Shown: in pieces, positions 26,470 through 36,190 of the stretch
How positions within the stretch are numbered: position 1 is the first letter of the stretch
Layout: every line of letters begins with the position of its first letter
Assembly: GCA_934899185.1 (NCBI GenBank)
Contig: CAKXYI010000010.1
Coordinates: 1-64,000 of the forward strand
DNA: 64,000 nt
Direction: 5' to 3'
From: an uncultured Lachnospiraceae bacterium
GTDB lineage: Bacteria > Bacillota > Clostridia > Lachnospirales > Lachnospiraceae
Made by a program: the position numbers and the translations under genes
Notes under the pieces: generated by a model
Databases searched by the model: none
What the model was told of the DNA's origin: nothing
The model's input: the letters and a program-made list of their open reading frames with translations, nothing else

Positions 26470-27063
26470 TTAGCCAAAGTATCTGTCAAGCAGCCCCTTT
26501 AATGCCTTGCCATGTCTAGCCTCATCACGAGCCATCTCATGTACGGTATCGTGGATAGCGTCCAGATTGTTCTTCTTTGCACATTTTGCAAGATCAACCT
26601 TTCCTGCAGTAGCACCAAATTCGCAATCTACCCTCCAAGCCAGGTTGTCCTTAGTCGTAGCCTTCATGTTTGGCTCAAGGTCCTCACCTAACATCTCAGC
26701 GAACTTTGCAGCATGCTCTGCTTCTTCATATGCTGCCTTTTCCCAGTAAAGTCCAATCTCCGGATAGCCCTCGCGATGAGCGATACGAGCCATGCAAAGA
26801 TACATACCAACCTCAGAACATTCTCCCTCGAAATTAGCCTTTAACTGATCGAAGATGTATTTCTTGTCCTCTTCGCTGATCGCATCGTTATTCTTTACAG
26901 TCTTGGCATATACGCCATACTCATGCTCAGCAGCGAGTGTCAGTTCCTCGCCTTCCTTTACTTCCTTGAACTGGTCAGCGCCAACGTGACATACCGGACA
27001 CTCCTCTGGTGGCTGCTCGCCTTCATAAACATATCCACATACACTACATACATACTTTGCCAT
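26470..27063 (-). CDS. Reverse rubrerythrin
   Basis: 197 residues. A rubredoxin-like Fe(Cys)4 domain is at the N-terminus (CSVCGY...CPVCH, residues about 6-23), followed by the ferritin-like di-iron domain with the ExxH-type ligands in [32 protein letters not shown] and [14 protein letters not shown]. Domain order is the reverse of classical rubrerythrin. The family reduces H2O2 in anaerobes. It lies 107 nt downstream of a perR-type gene and has its own promoter (27135-27163). Confidence 0.94.
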   Translation of the reverse strand: MAKYVCSVCGYVYEGEQPPEECPVCHVGADQFKEVKEGEELTLAAEHEYGVYAKTVKNNDAISEEDKKYIFDQLKANFEGECSEVGMYLCMARIAHREGYPEIGLYWEKAAYEEAEHAAKFAEMLGEDLEPNMKATTKDNLAWRVDCEFGATAGKVDLAKCAKKNNLDAIHDTVHEMARDEARHGKALKGLLDRYFG

Positions 27064-27134
27064 AATCGTTTTCTCCTTTTCTTTACTTATGATTGATTTT
27101 CTTAATTACTTATTGTTTCCCTTTCGGTGATCTT

Positions 27135-27163
27135 AATATAACATCTTCCCAAATAGTTGTCAA
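27135..27163 (-). promoter_or_regulatory. Promoter of the rubrerythrin gene
   Basis: Minus strand TTGACA (27158-27163), 17-bp spacer, TATATT (27135-27140), a near-consensus promoter. I see no perfect Per box over it, so PerR control of this promoter is only suggested by gene order. Confidence 0.78.
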
Positions 27164-27170
27164 TATAAAA

Positions 27171-27578
27171 TTAGGAATTATTATTATTTTTTTCTTTTTC
27201 CAGACAGGCAGGACATTTTCCAAAGAAAACGACCTGGCTCTGCTCGATCGTACCGCCAAACCCTTGATTTGCAAGGGTATGCAGAAATTCCAGATTATCC
27301 ATTTCCAGATCTAAGACTGACTGACAGTAGTTACAGACAAAATGCGGATGCTCTAATGTATTGGCATCATAGTGATCCTTGGCATCATTACATGGGATGC
27401 GCTGCACCTGTCCGGTTTCCTCTAAGACCGTCAAATTTCGATAGACCGTCGCAAGGCTGATCTTGGGATAATCCTGCTGAACCGCCTGAAATATGGTCTC
27501 CGCAGTAGGATGCTTTTTGGTAGAAAGCAGATAATTATATATGGCTTCCCGCTGCCTGCTATAATTCAGAGTTTTCAT
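27171..27578 (-). CDS. perR: Fur-family peroxide-responsive repressor, PerR-like
   Basis: 135 residues. Fur fold: winged helix (about 10-75, TIFQAVQQDYPKISLATVYRNLTVLEE) and a dimer domain with two CxxC pairs for structural zinc (CNYC and CPAC). The regulatory-site residues favour PerR over Fur: an Asp in DHYDAN (PerR-type, where Fur carries Glu), His-Pro-His before the first CxxC, and Asp in VLDLEMD. It lies upstream of rubrerythrin. A Fur/Per-box-like palindrome in its own promoter (27607-27620) implies autoregulation. Confidence 0.88.
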   Translation of the reverse strand: MKTLNYSRQREAIYNYLLSTKKHPTAETIFQAVQQDYPKISLATVYRNLTVLEETGQVQRIPCNDAKDHYDANTLEHPHFVCNYCQSVLDLEMDNLEFLHTLANQGFGGTIEQSQVVFFGKCPACLEKEKNNNNS

Positions 27579-27606
27579 TTTTGGATCCTTTCTAATTTAT
27601 AATAAA

Positions 27607-27651
27607 ATAATAACTATTATCAATTTAGCATGAATAGAACTTTTTGTAAAG
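27607..27651 (-). promoter_or_regulatory. perR promoter with a Fur/Per-box-like palindrome
   Basis: Minus strand TTTACA (27646-27651), 17-bp spacer, TAAATT (27623-27628 region). ATAATAGTTATTAT (27607-27620), a perfect palindrome with a 2-bp centre, lies directly after the -10. The position at the start site fits autorepression. Confidence 0.6.
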
Positions 27652-27683
27652 CATTTTATACGTTTCTTCTCATCGCCATAACA

Positions 27684-27716
27684 AAAAAGAAGACGATGCT
27701 GCCGGGCACCGTCTTC
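27684..27716 (-). terminator. Terminator after the second YhgE/Pip gene
   Basis: Minus-strand stem GAAGACG / CGTCTTC with extended interior pairing and a TTTTTTG tail. Confidence 0.85.
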
Positions 27717-27738
27717 CATAAACCTTATTCTATTATCT

Positions 27739-29883
27739 TTATACCAAAAGATCTGTGCGCTCCTTGCTTTCCTCAATCTTTTCATTCAGTTTCTTGCAAG
27801 GAATACTGATGACCAGTCCGAAGAGCAGGGCCACAGCGATATAAGCTGTCATTTCTGTCAGATACATCCAGTAGTCATTGCCATGGGTTCCTGCGATTGC
27901 CTCACGAAGGGCATTCATACCATGTGCGAACGGCATATATTGATACAGATACTGGAACACCTTCGGCAGAACTTCTACCGGGAATGTACCACCACTTCCT
28001 GCAACCTGAATAACCATCAATACAACAGCTAGCGCCTCACCGACATTACCAAATGCATACGCCAGCGAATACATAAATAGTGTAAATGTAAAACTGGTAA
28101 AGGATGCAGCGAACCAGAACATAAACGGATGGTCACACTGGATGCCTACATAAAGGATACATCCCAAAACAGTAATGATCGTCTGCAACTGTCCCATCAG
28201 ATAAAATATAATGTATCTTCCGAAGAACTTCTGCCAGTTCCGTAAGTTGCGACATCCCGGATTTGTCTTAAGTCCGGTATGCATAATGGCGATCAGGATC
28301 AGGGCACCAAACCAGATAGATAAGATCACATAGAATGGTGCGGTTGCAGACCCATTATTTGCCATCGCATAGATTGGCTCCTGGTCCAGATTTACCGGAC
28401 TGGAGATAAAGTCTGCAATCAACTGCGGATCAGACTCAATCAGTGACATGAGCATGTTGTACTGGTCGTTTGACTCGATATCATCCATATCAGCGATCAA
28501 ATCCTGCAACTTGCCTTCCATCTCGATGGCATCATCCCTTGTTGCTACCAATTTATCCTTGCCAAAGGACATCATATCCGGGTAGGAATCCAGAGCAGAT
28601 GAAACATCCTTGATGCTATCACTGGAGTAGTTCAAAATCTTCTGGATCTCGCTGATTGAAGACTGGATGGAGTTCATGGTAGAGTTCAACTGTGGGTCTA
28701 CCGTATCTTTATAGGTTGTTCTTAAGGCTTCTACACTCTTTTTGCAGGTATCAAAATCTGCATGAAGACCTTCAGATATTGCCTTGGAGTCTGCGGAAGT
28801 CTTATCCGATGTTGTCTTTAAAGTATCCAGATCTGCTTCTATCTTATCAAAGTCTGCGTTGACCGCATCTTTTTGCTGGGTAATGGTCGAATTCATGTTG
28901 ACATTATCCATTACACTGTTAAAACTCGTCTGCAGGGCTTCTACCGCAAGTTTGATGGAGTCGATCTGATCTGACATGCCATTGCTTGTGTTATCTACTT
29001 TATTAAAGACATCATCCACGGCATCTGCCATGTTATCGATCTGCTTTAAAACATCATCCAAGTTGACCGTCACCATATCTGAAACGGTATCAATGCTGCC
29101 GTCTGCCGCATCCGCCGCTGCATCTGCACTGTTTGCCATGCTCCGTCCGGTCTCCATAATGGAATCCAACTGGTCTGTCACGGCATTGGTCGCATCCATC
29201 AGACTGTTTGCGGAGTCAATGATGGCAATATAGGAATCTACGATCGTGATATAGGTATTCAGATCGGCATCCATGTCATCCAGTTTGTCCCGGACGGCAT
29301 TGGTAAAGTTACCGCCATTGCCGCTATTATCGGTCACGACATACTCGCTCATGCTCAGGAGTGCCTGTGCCATGGTCGATACAAAAGCACTGTTGATCTC
29401 CTCCTGAACGGTCGTCTTTACCTTACCGGTGATCTTCGGTGCGATCGCATTCTTTTTCTCATTTTCATAATAGGTAATCTTTGGATTTTCAATGTCTCCG
29501 CCAAGGAAACTGATCAAATCCTCCGAAAATGACTCGTCAATGACCAGAGCCGCATAATAATCACCGCTCTGTACACCATCTACGGCTTCTTCCTCGGTAT
29601 CTACAAAGACCCAGCCGATGGTCTTATTCTCTTTTAAGTTGCTGACGACCATATTGCCGACGTTTAATTCCACGCCCTCAATCTCCGTGCCCTGATCGCA
29701 ACTGGCAACAACGACGTTTAGATTGGCTGTAGATTCCTCTCCGTATGGATCCCAGTTTGACATGATATTAAACCATGCATACAGACATGGGATGACCGCC
29801 AGACCGATCATCATAACAACAGCTACCACATTGGTCGCAAGTCTCTTTGCATCGGAGGTAAAAATCCGAATAATATTTCTCAT
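27739..29883 (-). CDS. YhgE/Pip-domain membrane protein (copy 2)
   Basis: 714 residues from the ATG at 29883 (SD GGAGG; one base after the stop codon of the gene before it). An N-terminal anchor (about 15-40, MIGLAVIPCLYAWFNIMSNWDPYG) carries the family-typical WDPYG motif. About 500 extracytoplasmic residues follow, rich in D, S and N with long coiled-coil repeats. Five or six C-terminal helices (about 520-705) resemble an ABC-2 permease core. Family members include the phage receptor/infection protein Pip and T7SS-associated YueB/EsaA-like proteins. Cellular role unknown here. Confidence 0.9.
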   Translation of the reverse strand: MRNIIRIFTSDAKRLATNVVAVVMMIGLAVIPCLYAWFNIMSNWDPYGEESTANLNVVVASCDQGTEIEGVELNVGNMVVSNLKENKTIGWVFVDTEEEAVDGVQSGDYYAALVIDESFSEDLISFLGGDIENPKITYYENEKKNAIAPKITGKVKTTVQEEINSAFVSTMAQALLSMSEYVVTDNSGNGGNFTNAVRDKLDDMDADLNTYITIVDSYIAIIDSANSLMDATNAVTDQLDSIMETGRSMANSADAAADAADGSIDTVSDMVTVNLDDVLKQIDNMADAVDDVFNKVDNTSNGMSDQIDSIKLAVEALQTSFNSVMDNVNMNSTITQQKDAVNADFDKIEADLDTLKTTSDKTSADSKAISEGLHADFDTCKKSVEALRTTYKDTVDPQLNSTMNSIQSSISEIQKILNYSSDSIKDVSSALDSYPDMMSFGKDKLVATRDDAIEMEGKLQDLIADMDDIESNDQYNMLMSLIESDPQLIADFISSPVNLDQEPIYAMANNGSATAPFYVILSIWFGALILIAIMHTGLKTNPGCRNLRNWQKFFGRYIIFYLMGQLQTIITVLGCILYVGIQCDHPFMFWFAASFTSFTFTLFMYSLAYAFGNVGEALAVVLMVIQVAGSGGTFPVEVLPKVFQYLYQYMPFAHGMNALREAIAGTHGNDYWMYLTEMTAYIAVALLFGLVISIPCKKLNEKIEESKERTDLLV

Positions 29884-29884
29884 C

Positions 29885-30400
29885 TTATTCGTCCTCCTTT
29901 TCATCTGTATTTTTGTTGTCCGGGCTGATCTTCTGGATCACTGCCTCCTTGAACTGCTCCTTGCGCTCCTCGATCTCGGCACCGATTCTCTGTTTTTCAG
30001 CCTCTAACTTTTGTTTGCCTTCGTCGATACGGTCATCGACATAATCTAATTTTTCGGTAATATTGGACTCTGCCTGCTGCACACCTTCACCGATCAGACT
30101 GGTGTCGTCATGCAGTTTATCAACATCCACACCAAACTCCTTCATCTGTTCCATCATCTTATAATCACTGTACTCCACATAGATCAGATAGAAGGCTATG
30201 CCAAAGAGAGAAATGATCCAGAGGACTAAAAAGACTAATTTCCCTTCTGAAATGGCAAAACTCATGATCAGAAAGAAGAGCGGTAATATGATGTTGACCT
30301 TGAGACCAATACGGATTTTCTTTTGATTTTCCAGATGCAGATCCTGTTCATAATTGATGAACTTTTCATACATCTCTTTGTATTCTCGTTTTTCTGCCAC
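29885..30400 (-). CDS. Two-helix membrane protein with C-terminal coiled coil
   Basis: 171 residues from a GTG start with SD GGAGGGT. A charged N-terminus precedes two adjacent membrane helices (about 32-50 and 55-73). A cytoplasmic or external tail of about 95 residues is strongly charged with heptad periodicity (YVDDRIDEGKQKLEAEKQRI...). No family recognised. It sits between the two YhgE/Pip genes with gaps of 13 nt and 1 nt, so it is almost certainly co-translated with the second one and may be a partner subunit (inference). Confidence 0.6.
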   Translation of the reverse strand: MAEKREYKEMYEKFINYEQDLHLENQKKIRIGLKVNIILPLFFLIMSFAISEGKLVFLVLWIISLFGIAFYLIYVEYSDYKMMEQMKEFGVDVDKLHDDTSLIGEGVQQAESNITEKLDYVDDRIDEGKQKLEAEKQRIGAEIEERKEQFKEAVIQKISPDNKNTDEKEDE

Positions 30401-30413
30401 AGTCCTACCCTCC

Positions 30414-32552
30414 TTACATCATTTCCGTATCTTCCAGACGCTTTTCCATGTAATGGTTGAGCCCCTCGAATGGAATACGGATCAAAAGTCCGATGACAAG
30501 ACCTACACCTAAGAAGGTCAGTAACTTGAGCAGATAAACTACAATATCCGCTTCGTATAATCCACAGATACATTCACGCATAGCATTGATCGCGTATGGG
30601 AATGGGAAGAAGATATATACCTTCTGGAAAAATTCCGGCAAAAGTTCAATCGGATAGGTTCCGCTACTTCCGGCAATCTGCAGCACCAGAATAACAACGG
30701 CAATGGCTTTACCCACATCACCAAAGGAGTAGACCAGTGCATAGATCAAAAGGGTAAAGGTCAGACTCGTCAGTGCGCCGACCACCCAGAATAAAAGCGG
30801 GTGAACACACTGGATCTTCAAGATGAAAAGATCACCCAATACCGTGATCAGGGTCTGTACCTGCCCCATAGCGATAAAGAACATGCCTCTTCCAAAGAAA
30901 AGTTGTGTCGGTGTCGCATCCGGGTATTTTGATTTTGATACTTTTACTTTGACAATGGCTACCATGATAATAACACCTACCCATACGGACAAGACCGTAT
31001 AGAACGGTGCCACGGCGGAACCATAGTTCTCGATCGGATATACAGCAACGGACTCGATCTCTACCGGCTCAGAGAAAAACTCGCCGTACATATCCGGATC
31101 ACCGGTCAGCGTATCTACCAGTGCCTGAACACGCTCGTCATCTTCAACACTCTTTGCCTTGTCGATCGCCTTGGTCAGTCTGGTGCTGATCTTGGATAAG
31201 GCTTCTTTTGTCTTTTCCAGACTCTTATCCGAAGTAGAAATGGTCGTCTGCAAGGAACCAAAGACATTTCCCATGGAGTTGAGCACGCCGCTCATATTGT
31301 TCATTACCGTACTTGCATTGCCAATCACGTCCTCTAAGTTATCCACGCAGGTATTGAGCTGCGGCACCAACTGGTTGTTGATCGTATTTCTGGTCGATGT
31401 GATATTTGAGATCGCCTTGTCAATATCAGAGATCATGGTCGCCTCGGCATCCTTGATCTGCTGGGCAGTCGAATCGTACTGTCCGTCCAGATCTGCCTGC
31501 TCCAGTATCTTTTCTAGGGCATCCACGGCATCGGATAACTGTTGCAAGGTATTGACAATGTCCGTATTTCCGTTTTCATCTGCAATAGACTGACTGATGG
31601 CGTTGATATCCTTATTTAACTGGTCGGTATCTTTTAAGGTCTGCTTACAGGCATCTGCCATCTGGTCAACGTCGCCGCTGATCTGCGCCTGCTTTAACTG
31701 ATTTTCCATGTTGTTTAACATGGTAAGCATAGTATCTACGGTCAGATTCATCTGATCTTTGTAGGTATTTAAGGTATTTTGGCTCTGCTGGATGGATCCA
31801 TTTGCCTCAGACAGGCTTCCTGCGGAAGACTTGGTCTTGCCCTCCAGATCACTCACATCATCTGTGGCATTTGCAATATTAGAGGATAATACCGCATTCC
31901 CGCTGATAACCTTGTCAATGGTATCCTGATAATCGATCAGATTGTCATTCAACTTTTCTAACTTCTCAATAAAGGCATCCACACCGCCTTCTTCCTCGAT
32001 ATCGTTATACATATCATTGACATCTTCAAAGATGGTCTTGGTCATGACCTTGATAAACTCTTCGTTGATGTTGCTCTGCACGGTCGTAACAATGGTATCC
32101 GAAATCTTATTCGCTACCGGGTTCTTTTTTTGATTCTGATAAAAGATCAGGGTAGGTTCCTCGGTTGTGTTTACAAACATATTATACATATTGTATGTAA
32201 AATCTTTTTGCACAACGAGTGCTGCATAGTATTTACCGGATTCCACACCTGCGATGGCTTCGTCAGCAGAATCCACGAACTGCCAGTCGACCTTATCATT
32301 GTCTGCCAATTCATCCATGATGTCTTCACCGGTATTCTTGAACTCTCCATCGTCATCCGTGTAACCCTGATCCAAATTGACAGCCGCTAACTGTAGATTA
32401 CCGGTATTGCCATATGGATCCCAGTTGGAATAAATATTGAACCATGCATAGAGTGCTGGTAAAAAACATACACCAATGGCGATAATCAGGGCAAACAGAT
32501 TTTTTGCCAGATTTTTCACATCTGTAAAAAAGATTTGTTTGATCGTCTTCAT
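30414..32552 (-). CDS. YhgE/Pip-domain membrane protein (copy 1)
   Basis: 712 residues. Same architecture as the downstream copy: N-terminal anchor with [20 protein letters not shown], a long extracytoplasmic coiled-coil part (about 45-500) full of Q/N/D, then about six hydrophobic segments (about 505-690) including [17 protein letters not shown] and the [15 protein letters not shown] motif. The start codon overlaps the stop of the GIY-YIG gene (ATGA). Function unknown; pairing of two diverged copies suggests a heteromer. Confidence 0.9.
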   Translation of the reverse strand: MKTIKQIFFTDVKNLAKNLFALIIAIGVCFLPALYAWFNIYSNWDPYGNTGNLQLAAVNLDQGYTDDDGEFKNTGEDIMDELADNDKVDWQFVDSADEAIAGVESGKYYAALVVQKDFTYNMYNMFVNTTEEPTLIFYQNQKKNPVANKISDTIVTTVQSNINEEFIKVMTKTIFEDVNDMYNDIEEEGGVDAFIEKLEKLNDNLIDYQDTIDKVISGNAVLSSNIANATDDVSDLEGKTKSSAGSLSEANGSIQQSQNTLNTYKDQMNLTVDTMLTMLNNMENQLKQAQISGDVDQMADACKQTLKDTDQLNKDINAISQSIADENGNTDIVNTLQQLSDAVDALEKILEQADLDGQYDSTAQQIKDAEATMISDIDKAISNITSTRNTINNQLVPQLNTCVDNLEDVIGNASTVMNNMSGVLNSMGNVFGSLQTTISTSDKSLEKTKEALSKISTRLTKAIDKAKSVEDDERVQALVDTLTGDPDMYGEFFSEPVEIESVAVYPIENYGSAVAPFYTVLSVWVGVIIMVAIVKVKVSKSKYPDATPTQLFFGRGMFFIAMGQVQTLITVLGDLFILKIQCVHPLLFWVVGALTSLTFTLLIYALVYSFGDVGKAIAVVILVLQIAGSSGTYPIELLPEFFQKVYIFFPFPYAINAMRECICGLYEADIVVYLLKLLTFLGVGLVIGLLIRIPFEGLNHYMEKRLEDTEMM

Positions 32553-32827
32553 GCCTTTATCCCTTTCGTATTTGTCTGATTCTTGATCAATTCTATTTTC
32601 TGCCTTCGCGTTAATTTTTTGATCGTCGCTTCCCGGCGCATTGCTTCTTCCTTTGTGGCATATTCCTCGTGGTAAACCATTTCCACCGGGAGACGCGCTT
32701 TTGTATATTTGGCACCCTTGCCCGCATTATGCGTTTGCAGGCGCTTTGCCAGATCGGTCGTATAGCCGGTGTAGAGTGAATCATCGCTACACCGGAGTAT
32801 GTAAGTAAAGTGCTTTTTATCAGTCAT
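32549..32827 (-). CDS. GIY-YIG nuclease-superfamily protein (UPF0213-like)
   Basis: 92 residues from the ATG at 32827 (the upstream in-frame extension overlaps the previous gene). The GIY-YIG core is visible: [26 protein letters not shown], with the catalytic Arg, and [15 protein letters not shown] with the Glu. This matches the small single-domain UPF0213/YhbQ group, whose in vivo role is unclear. It overlaps the stop of the GGDEF gene and the start of the first YhgE/Pip gene. Confidence 0.9.
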   Translation of the reverse strand: MTDKKHFTYILRCSDDSLYTGYTTDLAKRLQTHNAGKGAKYTKARLPVEMVYHEEYATKEEAMRREATIKKLTRRQKIELIKNQTNTKGIKA

Positions 32828-34469
32828 GATTGGCAAACCTCTCTACATCTCCCAGATGTCCTAGTCGGATGCTGTTTCTGGAGACCTTCTTTACCTGATA
32901 GAGGAGTTCATCTGCTGCATGCAGATAGTCCCAGACCTTGTTACCCTCTACGGGAATGCCCCAACAGATGCCCTGTGAAATGGTCAGGACCTCTGCCGCC
33001 TTGGAATATTTGTGCTCGATCGCCTGACGCAGGATCATCTGCTTTAGATGTTCTGCCCACTGGTAGGTCTCTTCCTCTGACATACCGAAGTAAATGAGGA
33101 CAAACTCATCCCCTCCGTATCGGGAACAGAAAACTTCCCCCTGATGTTGCATCTGCATGATCATACGGGATACCATCTTCAGAGCCTCGTCTCCTGCCTG
33201 ATGTCCGTAATTATCATTGTATTCTTTGAAATAATCGATATCTAAAATCTCAATGCCAAGCGGTGTCTGATGTTCACGGGCACGGATAAAGGCATCTTCC
33301 CCATATTCATTTAATCTGTATCGGTTGTAAAGTCCTGTCAAAGGATCTGTCTCCGACTTACGGTGGAGAGCGATATTTTCCTGCTCCACTTCCCAGTTGA
33401 TCTGCGCCAGATTATTGAGGGAATTGCGCATATTGATCATACTCGCCACCATGACGCTGTTTTCCTTTTCCATCTCCTCAGACAATTCATAATAGGTCAC
33501 GGTCGCCTTCTGGAAATTGTCCTGTTCCTCCACGGCTTTATAATAGCGGATCAGAAGCGTCAGCAATTTTTTCTCCAGATTGCGGATATTGGTCTGTCTG
33601 GTCAGTTCCTCGACGATAAAATAGCAATCCTTAAAGTCCTCATAACGCTTGCCATCCAAAAGCATGCGCATATACTCATAGAGATCATCGTAGACATCCA
33701 TGATCGGCACTTCTTTTTTCAGATAGTTGCCGATACACCCAATCTCACGCAATAAGGCGTCTTCCTGTCCTCTTTCATAATAAAAGCGCGCCTGAAAACA
33801 TGACACGACAAGCCCATCCACATTTTGCAGATATGGCTTGCACTCCTTTTCAATCCTGTCATTGTAACGCTCTGCCATCGCAAGCATTTCCTGATCGGAT
33901 TCCTCCTTGCCCATGCAAAGATATGCCTTGGCAATATTGAGATATGCCGCCGTCAGGTGCTCTATGTAACCGGGCATGGTCGGATTCACGATAATATAGT
34001 GATAGCCGCTCTCCAGGTGGTCGAGCGCCTTTTGATACTCATGGATATTCAGATACAGGGAACCGATATTCATATGTACGATCCATTCCAGATTCGGCAG
34101 TCCATATTTTTCACAATAGGAAAGTGCCTTTAAGTAATAATCCATGGCATAAGGCGCGTTGCCGCGATTCAAGGACATAATGCCCAGCATATTGTTTGCC
34201 ATCACGACATAGCCCCACTCCCCGATCTTTTCCATAGAAGGAAGACAGGCTATCATCTGGATATAAAAGTTTCTGGTGTCATTCATTAAATAATAGGTCT
34301 CGCCCCTGGAAAAGCAGGCAAAACCTATCAATGCATCGTCGTGTATCTCACGTCCGTATTCTTCAATCTTATCGCAGTTCTCCATAAGACGCTTAGGGTC
34401 TCTGCCCCGGTCAGACTGAATTTCTTTTATCCAATTTTGAACCTCTTGCATATAAAGACTGATATTCAT
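32820..34469 (-). CDS. Diguanylate cyclase with TPR-like sensor region
   Basis: 549 residues. The first about 360 residues are soluble helical repeats of TPR type ([20 protein letters not shown]...), with no membrane segment, followed by a coiled-coil linker ([19 protein letters not shown]). The C-terminal GGDEF domain is complete: [35 protein letters not shown], and an intact active site [10 protein letters not shown], so c-di-GMP synthesis is expected. A possible leaderless transcript: TATAAT at 34476-34481 is only 7 nt before the ATG and no SD is present. Confidence 0.9.
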   Translation of the reverse strand: MNISLYMQEVQNWIKEIQSDRGRDPKRLMENCDKIEEYGREIHDDALIGFACFSRGETYYLMNDTRNFYIQMIACLPSMEKIGEWGYVVMANNMLGIMSLNRGNAPYAMDYYLKALSYCEKYGLPNLEWIVHMNIGSLYLNIHEYQKALDHLESGYHYIIVNPTMPGYIEHLTAAYLNIAKAYLCMGKEESDQEMLAMAERYNDRIEKECKPYLQNVDGLVVSCFQARFYYERGQEDALLREIGCIGNYLKKEVPIMDVYDDLYEYMRMLLDGKRYEDFKDCYFIVEELTRQTNIRNLEKKLLTLLIRYYKAVEEQDNFQKATVTYYELSEEMEKENSVMVASMINMRNSLNNLAQINWEVEQENIALHRKSETDPLTGLYNRYRLNEYGEDAFIRAREHQTPLGIEILDIDYFKEYNDNYGHQAGDEALKMVSRMIMQMQHQGEVFCSRYGGDEFVLIYFGMSEEETYQWAEHLKQMILRQAIEHKYSKAAEVLTISQGICWGIPVEGNKVWDYLHAADELLYQVKKVSRNSIRLGHLGDVERFANHD

Positions 34470-34518
34470 ACGCCCATTATAAACCTGTCATTTTGAAAAA
34501 TCTATTACCGAATTTTTC

Positions 34519-35256
34519 TTATTGTTGCAAAAAATCCTGCGGATTTACGGGATTTCCATCCTTTCGCAACTCAAAATACAGGTTTGCTCCTTCTTCTGAA
34601 TAATATTTTGATGGCTGGCTGATATATCCTATGCACTGACCTGCTGCTACATACTCGCCTGTTGCAACCGGAATCTCCTTCAATTGCCCATAGACAGCCT
34701 CGTAACCATCGCCCAAGTCCATTGTTACCGTCGTTCCCGTTTTTGCATCATTTAAGATGGATGTGATCTTTCCCGCACAGGCGCTGACGACTTCGTCATT
34801 GACCTCTGCTCCAATAATCAGTGCCGGGTTGCACTGGTATTGCTGTAATGTCTTAAAATACACCGTCTGCTCCATGCTGTAGTCGATCAATACCTTGCCA
34901 TCGACCGGCCAGGTCAACTCGTCCGGGAAATGTAAGGTAATCGCGGATGTCTCTGCTACCTGTTCTATCACACTCTGTTCGGCTGTCTGCTGGGAGTCCT
35001 TTTCTGCAAGGCCAGCCTCGTAACGCTCCTTTTGCAGGGCTTCCATATCCACGGTTGAGGTCTTTGGCTCTATCGTACCGGATACCGACTGGCTTTCTTC
35101 CTCCGCAAGACTTTCCTGCTTTGCCTCCTGCTGCTGCATGACATTCTTCTGATAAAAATACATCAGCGTGAATCCAACCGTGGCAATAATCAGCATAATT
35201 CCCGCTATCTGATAGGATAAACGGTGATTTTTTATATATTCACTCTGTCTCTTCAT
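34519..35256 (-). CDS. Membrane-anchored M23-fold protein, probably catalytically inactive
   Basis: 245 residues: short cytoplasmic start, one membrane anchor (about 16-36), Q/E/S-rich linker (about 40-105), then a LytM/M23-like domain (ELTWPVDGKVLIDYS..., GYEAVYGQL, LYFELRKDGNPVNPQDFL). The zinc ligands expected in M23 enzymes are absent: the HxH-type motif is GYEAVYGQL and the first His-Asp pair is replaced. This resembles SpoIIQ-type degenerate LytM proteins of endospore formers, which act as scaffolds. It is downstream of rsmA. Confidence 0.82.
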   Translation of the reverse strand: MKRQSEYIKNHRLSYQIAGIMLIIATVGFTLMYFYQKNVMQQQEAKQESLAEEESQSVSGTIEPKTSTVDMEALQKERYEAGLAEKDSQQTAEQSVIEQVAETSAITLHFPDELTWPVDGKVLIDYSMEQTVYFKTLQQYQCNPALIIGAEVNDEVVSACAGKITSILNDAKTGTTVTMDLGDGYEAVYGQLKEIPVATGEYVAAGQCIGYISQPSKYYSEEGANLYFELRKDGNPVNPQDFLQQ

Positions 35257-35305
35257 TCCACTACCTCCTACTCATAGGATGGCTGAAATGAAAATTTTTA
35301 TACGA

Positions 35306-36175
35306 TCAATGTACTTTCTTTTTTAAGGCTTCGCTCAGACGCGCAAACTCTTCTAAAGAAAGGGTCTCGCCACGCACAGAAGCCGGATAGCCCAGTTCCT
35401 CGATGGTCGCGATAATGTCTTCCTTGGCGACCGGAATAGTCGGCGCATTGTTGAGTCCGTTTGCCAGCGTCTTTCGTCTCTGGTTAAAGGATGCGCGGAT
35501 CACCCGGAACAAAAATCCCTCATCCGTGATCTCAACCGGCGGCTTTTCGTGACAGGTCAGGCGGATCACGGAACTTGCGACCTTTGGCTGTGGTACAAAA
35601 CAGGTCGGTGGCACGACACAGACGACCTCCGGCTTTGCAAAATACTGTACTGCCAAAGAAAGCGCACCGTAATCCTTAGTGCCCGGTCCTACCTGCATGC
35701 GATCGGCAACTTCCTTTTGTACCATAATGGTAATGGATGCCAGCGGCACATGGCTCTCAAACAAACCCATAATGATCGGCGTCGTAATGTAATATGGCAG
35801 ATTTGCCACAACCTTGATCGGCTTTCCGCCATTTTTTTCTCTGGCAAGGGATGCAATGTCCACTTTGAGGATATCCTCATTTAAAACAGTTACATTGTCG
35901 TATTCCTTTAAGGTATCGTCCAAGACCGGCAAAAGATTGGTGTCGATCTCGACTGCCACGACCTCTCTGGCGGCTTCGCACAGATACTGGGTCATGGTAC
36001 CGATACCCGGTCCGATCTCTAAGACAAAATCGTCCTTTGTGATCTTGGCTGCATCAATGATCTTTTCCAGAATATGTGTATCGATCAAAAAGTTCTGCCC
36101 ATATTTTTTTTGAAAACGGAAGCCGTGTTTTTCCAAGACTGCCATCGTATAGGCTGGATTTCCTAAATATGCCAT
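35306..36175 (-). CDS. rsmA: 16S rRNA dimethyladenosine transferase RsmA/KsgA
   Basis: 289 residues. Dimethylates A1518 and A1519 of 16S rRNA. Motifs: KKYGQNFLID at the N-terminus, SAM-binding VLEIGPGIGTMTQYL, the VVANLPYYITTPIIM catalytic motif (NLPY), and a C-terminal helical domain. SD GGAG 4-5 nt from ATG. It is 15 nt downstream of tatD, the usual Firmicutes neighbour pair. Confidence 0.97.
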   Translation of the reverse strand: MAYLGNPAYTMAVLEKHGFRFQKKYGQNFLIDTHILEKIIDAAKITKDDFVLEIGPGIGTMTQYLCEAAREVVAVEIDTNLLPVLDDTLKEYDNVTVLNEDILKVDIASLAREKNGGKPIKVVANLPYYITTPIIMGLFESHVPLASITIMVQKEVADRMQVGPGTKDYGALSLAVQYFAKPEVVCVVPPTCFVPQPKVASSVIRLTCHEKPPVEITDEGFLFRVIRASFNQRRKTLANGLNNAPTIPVAKEDIIATIEELGYPASVRGETLSLEEFARLSEALKKKVH

Positions 36176-36190
36176 AGTAACTCCTAATTT

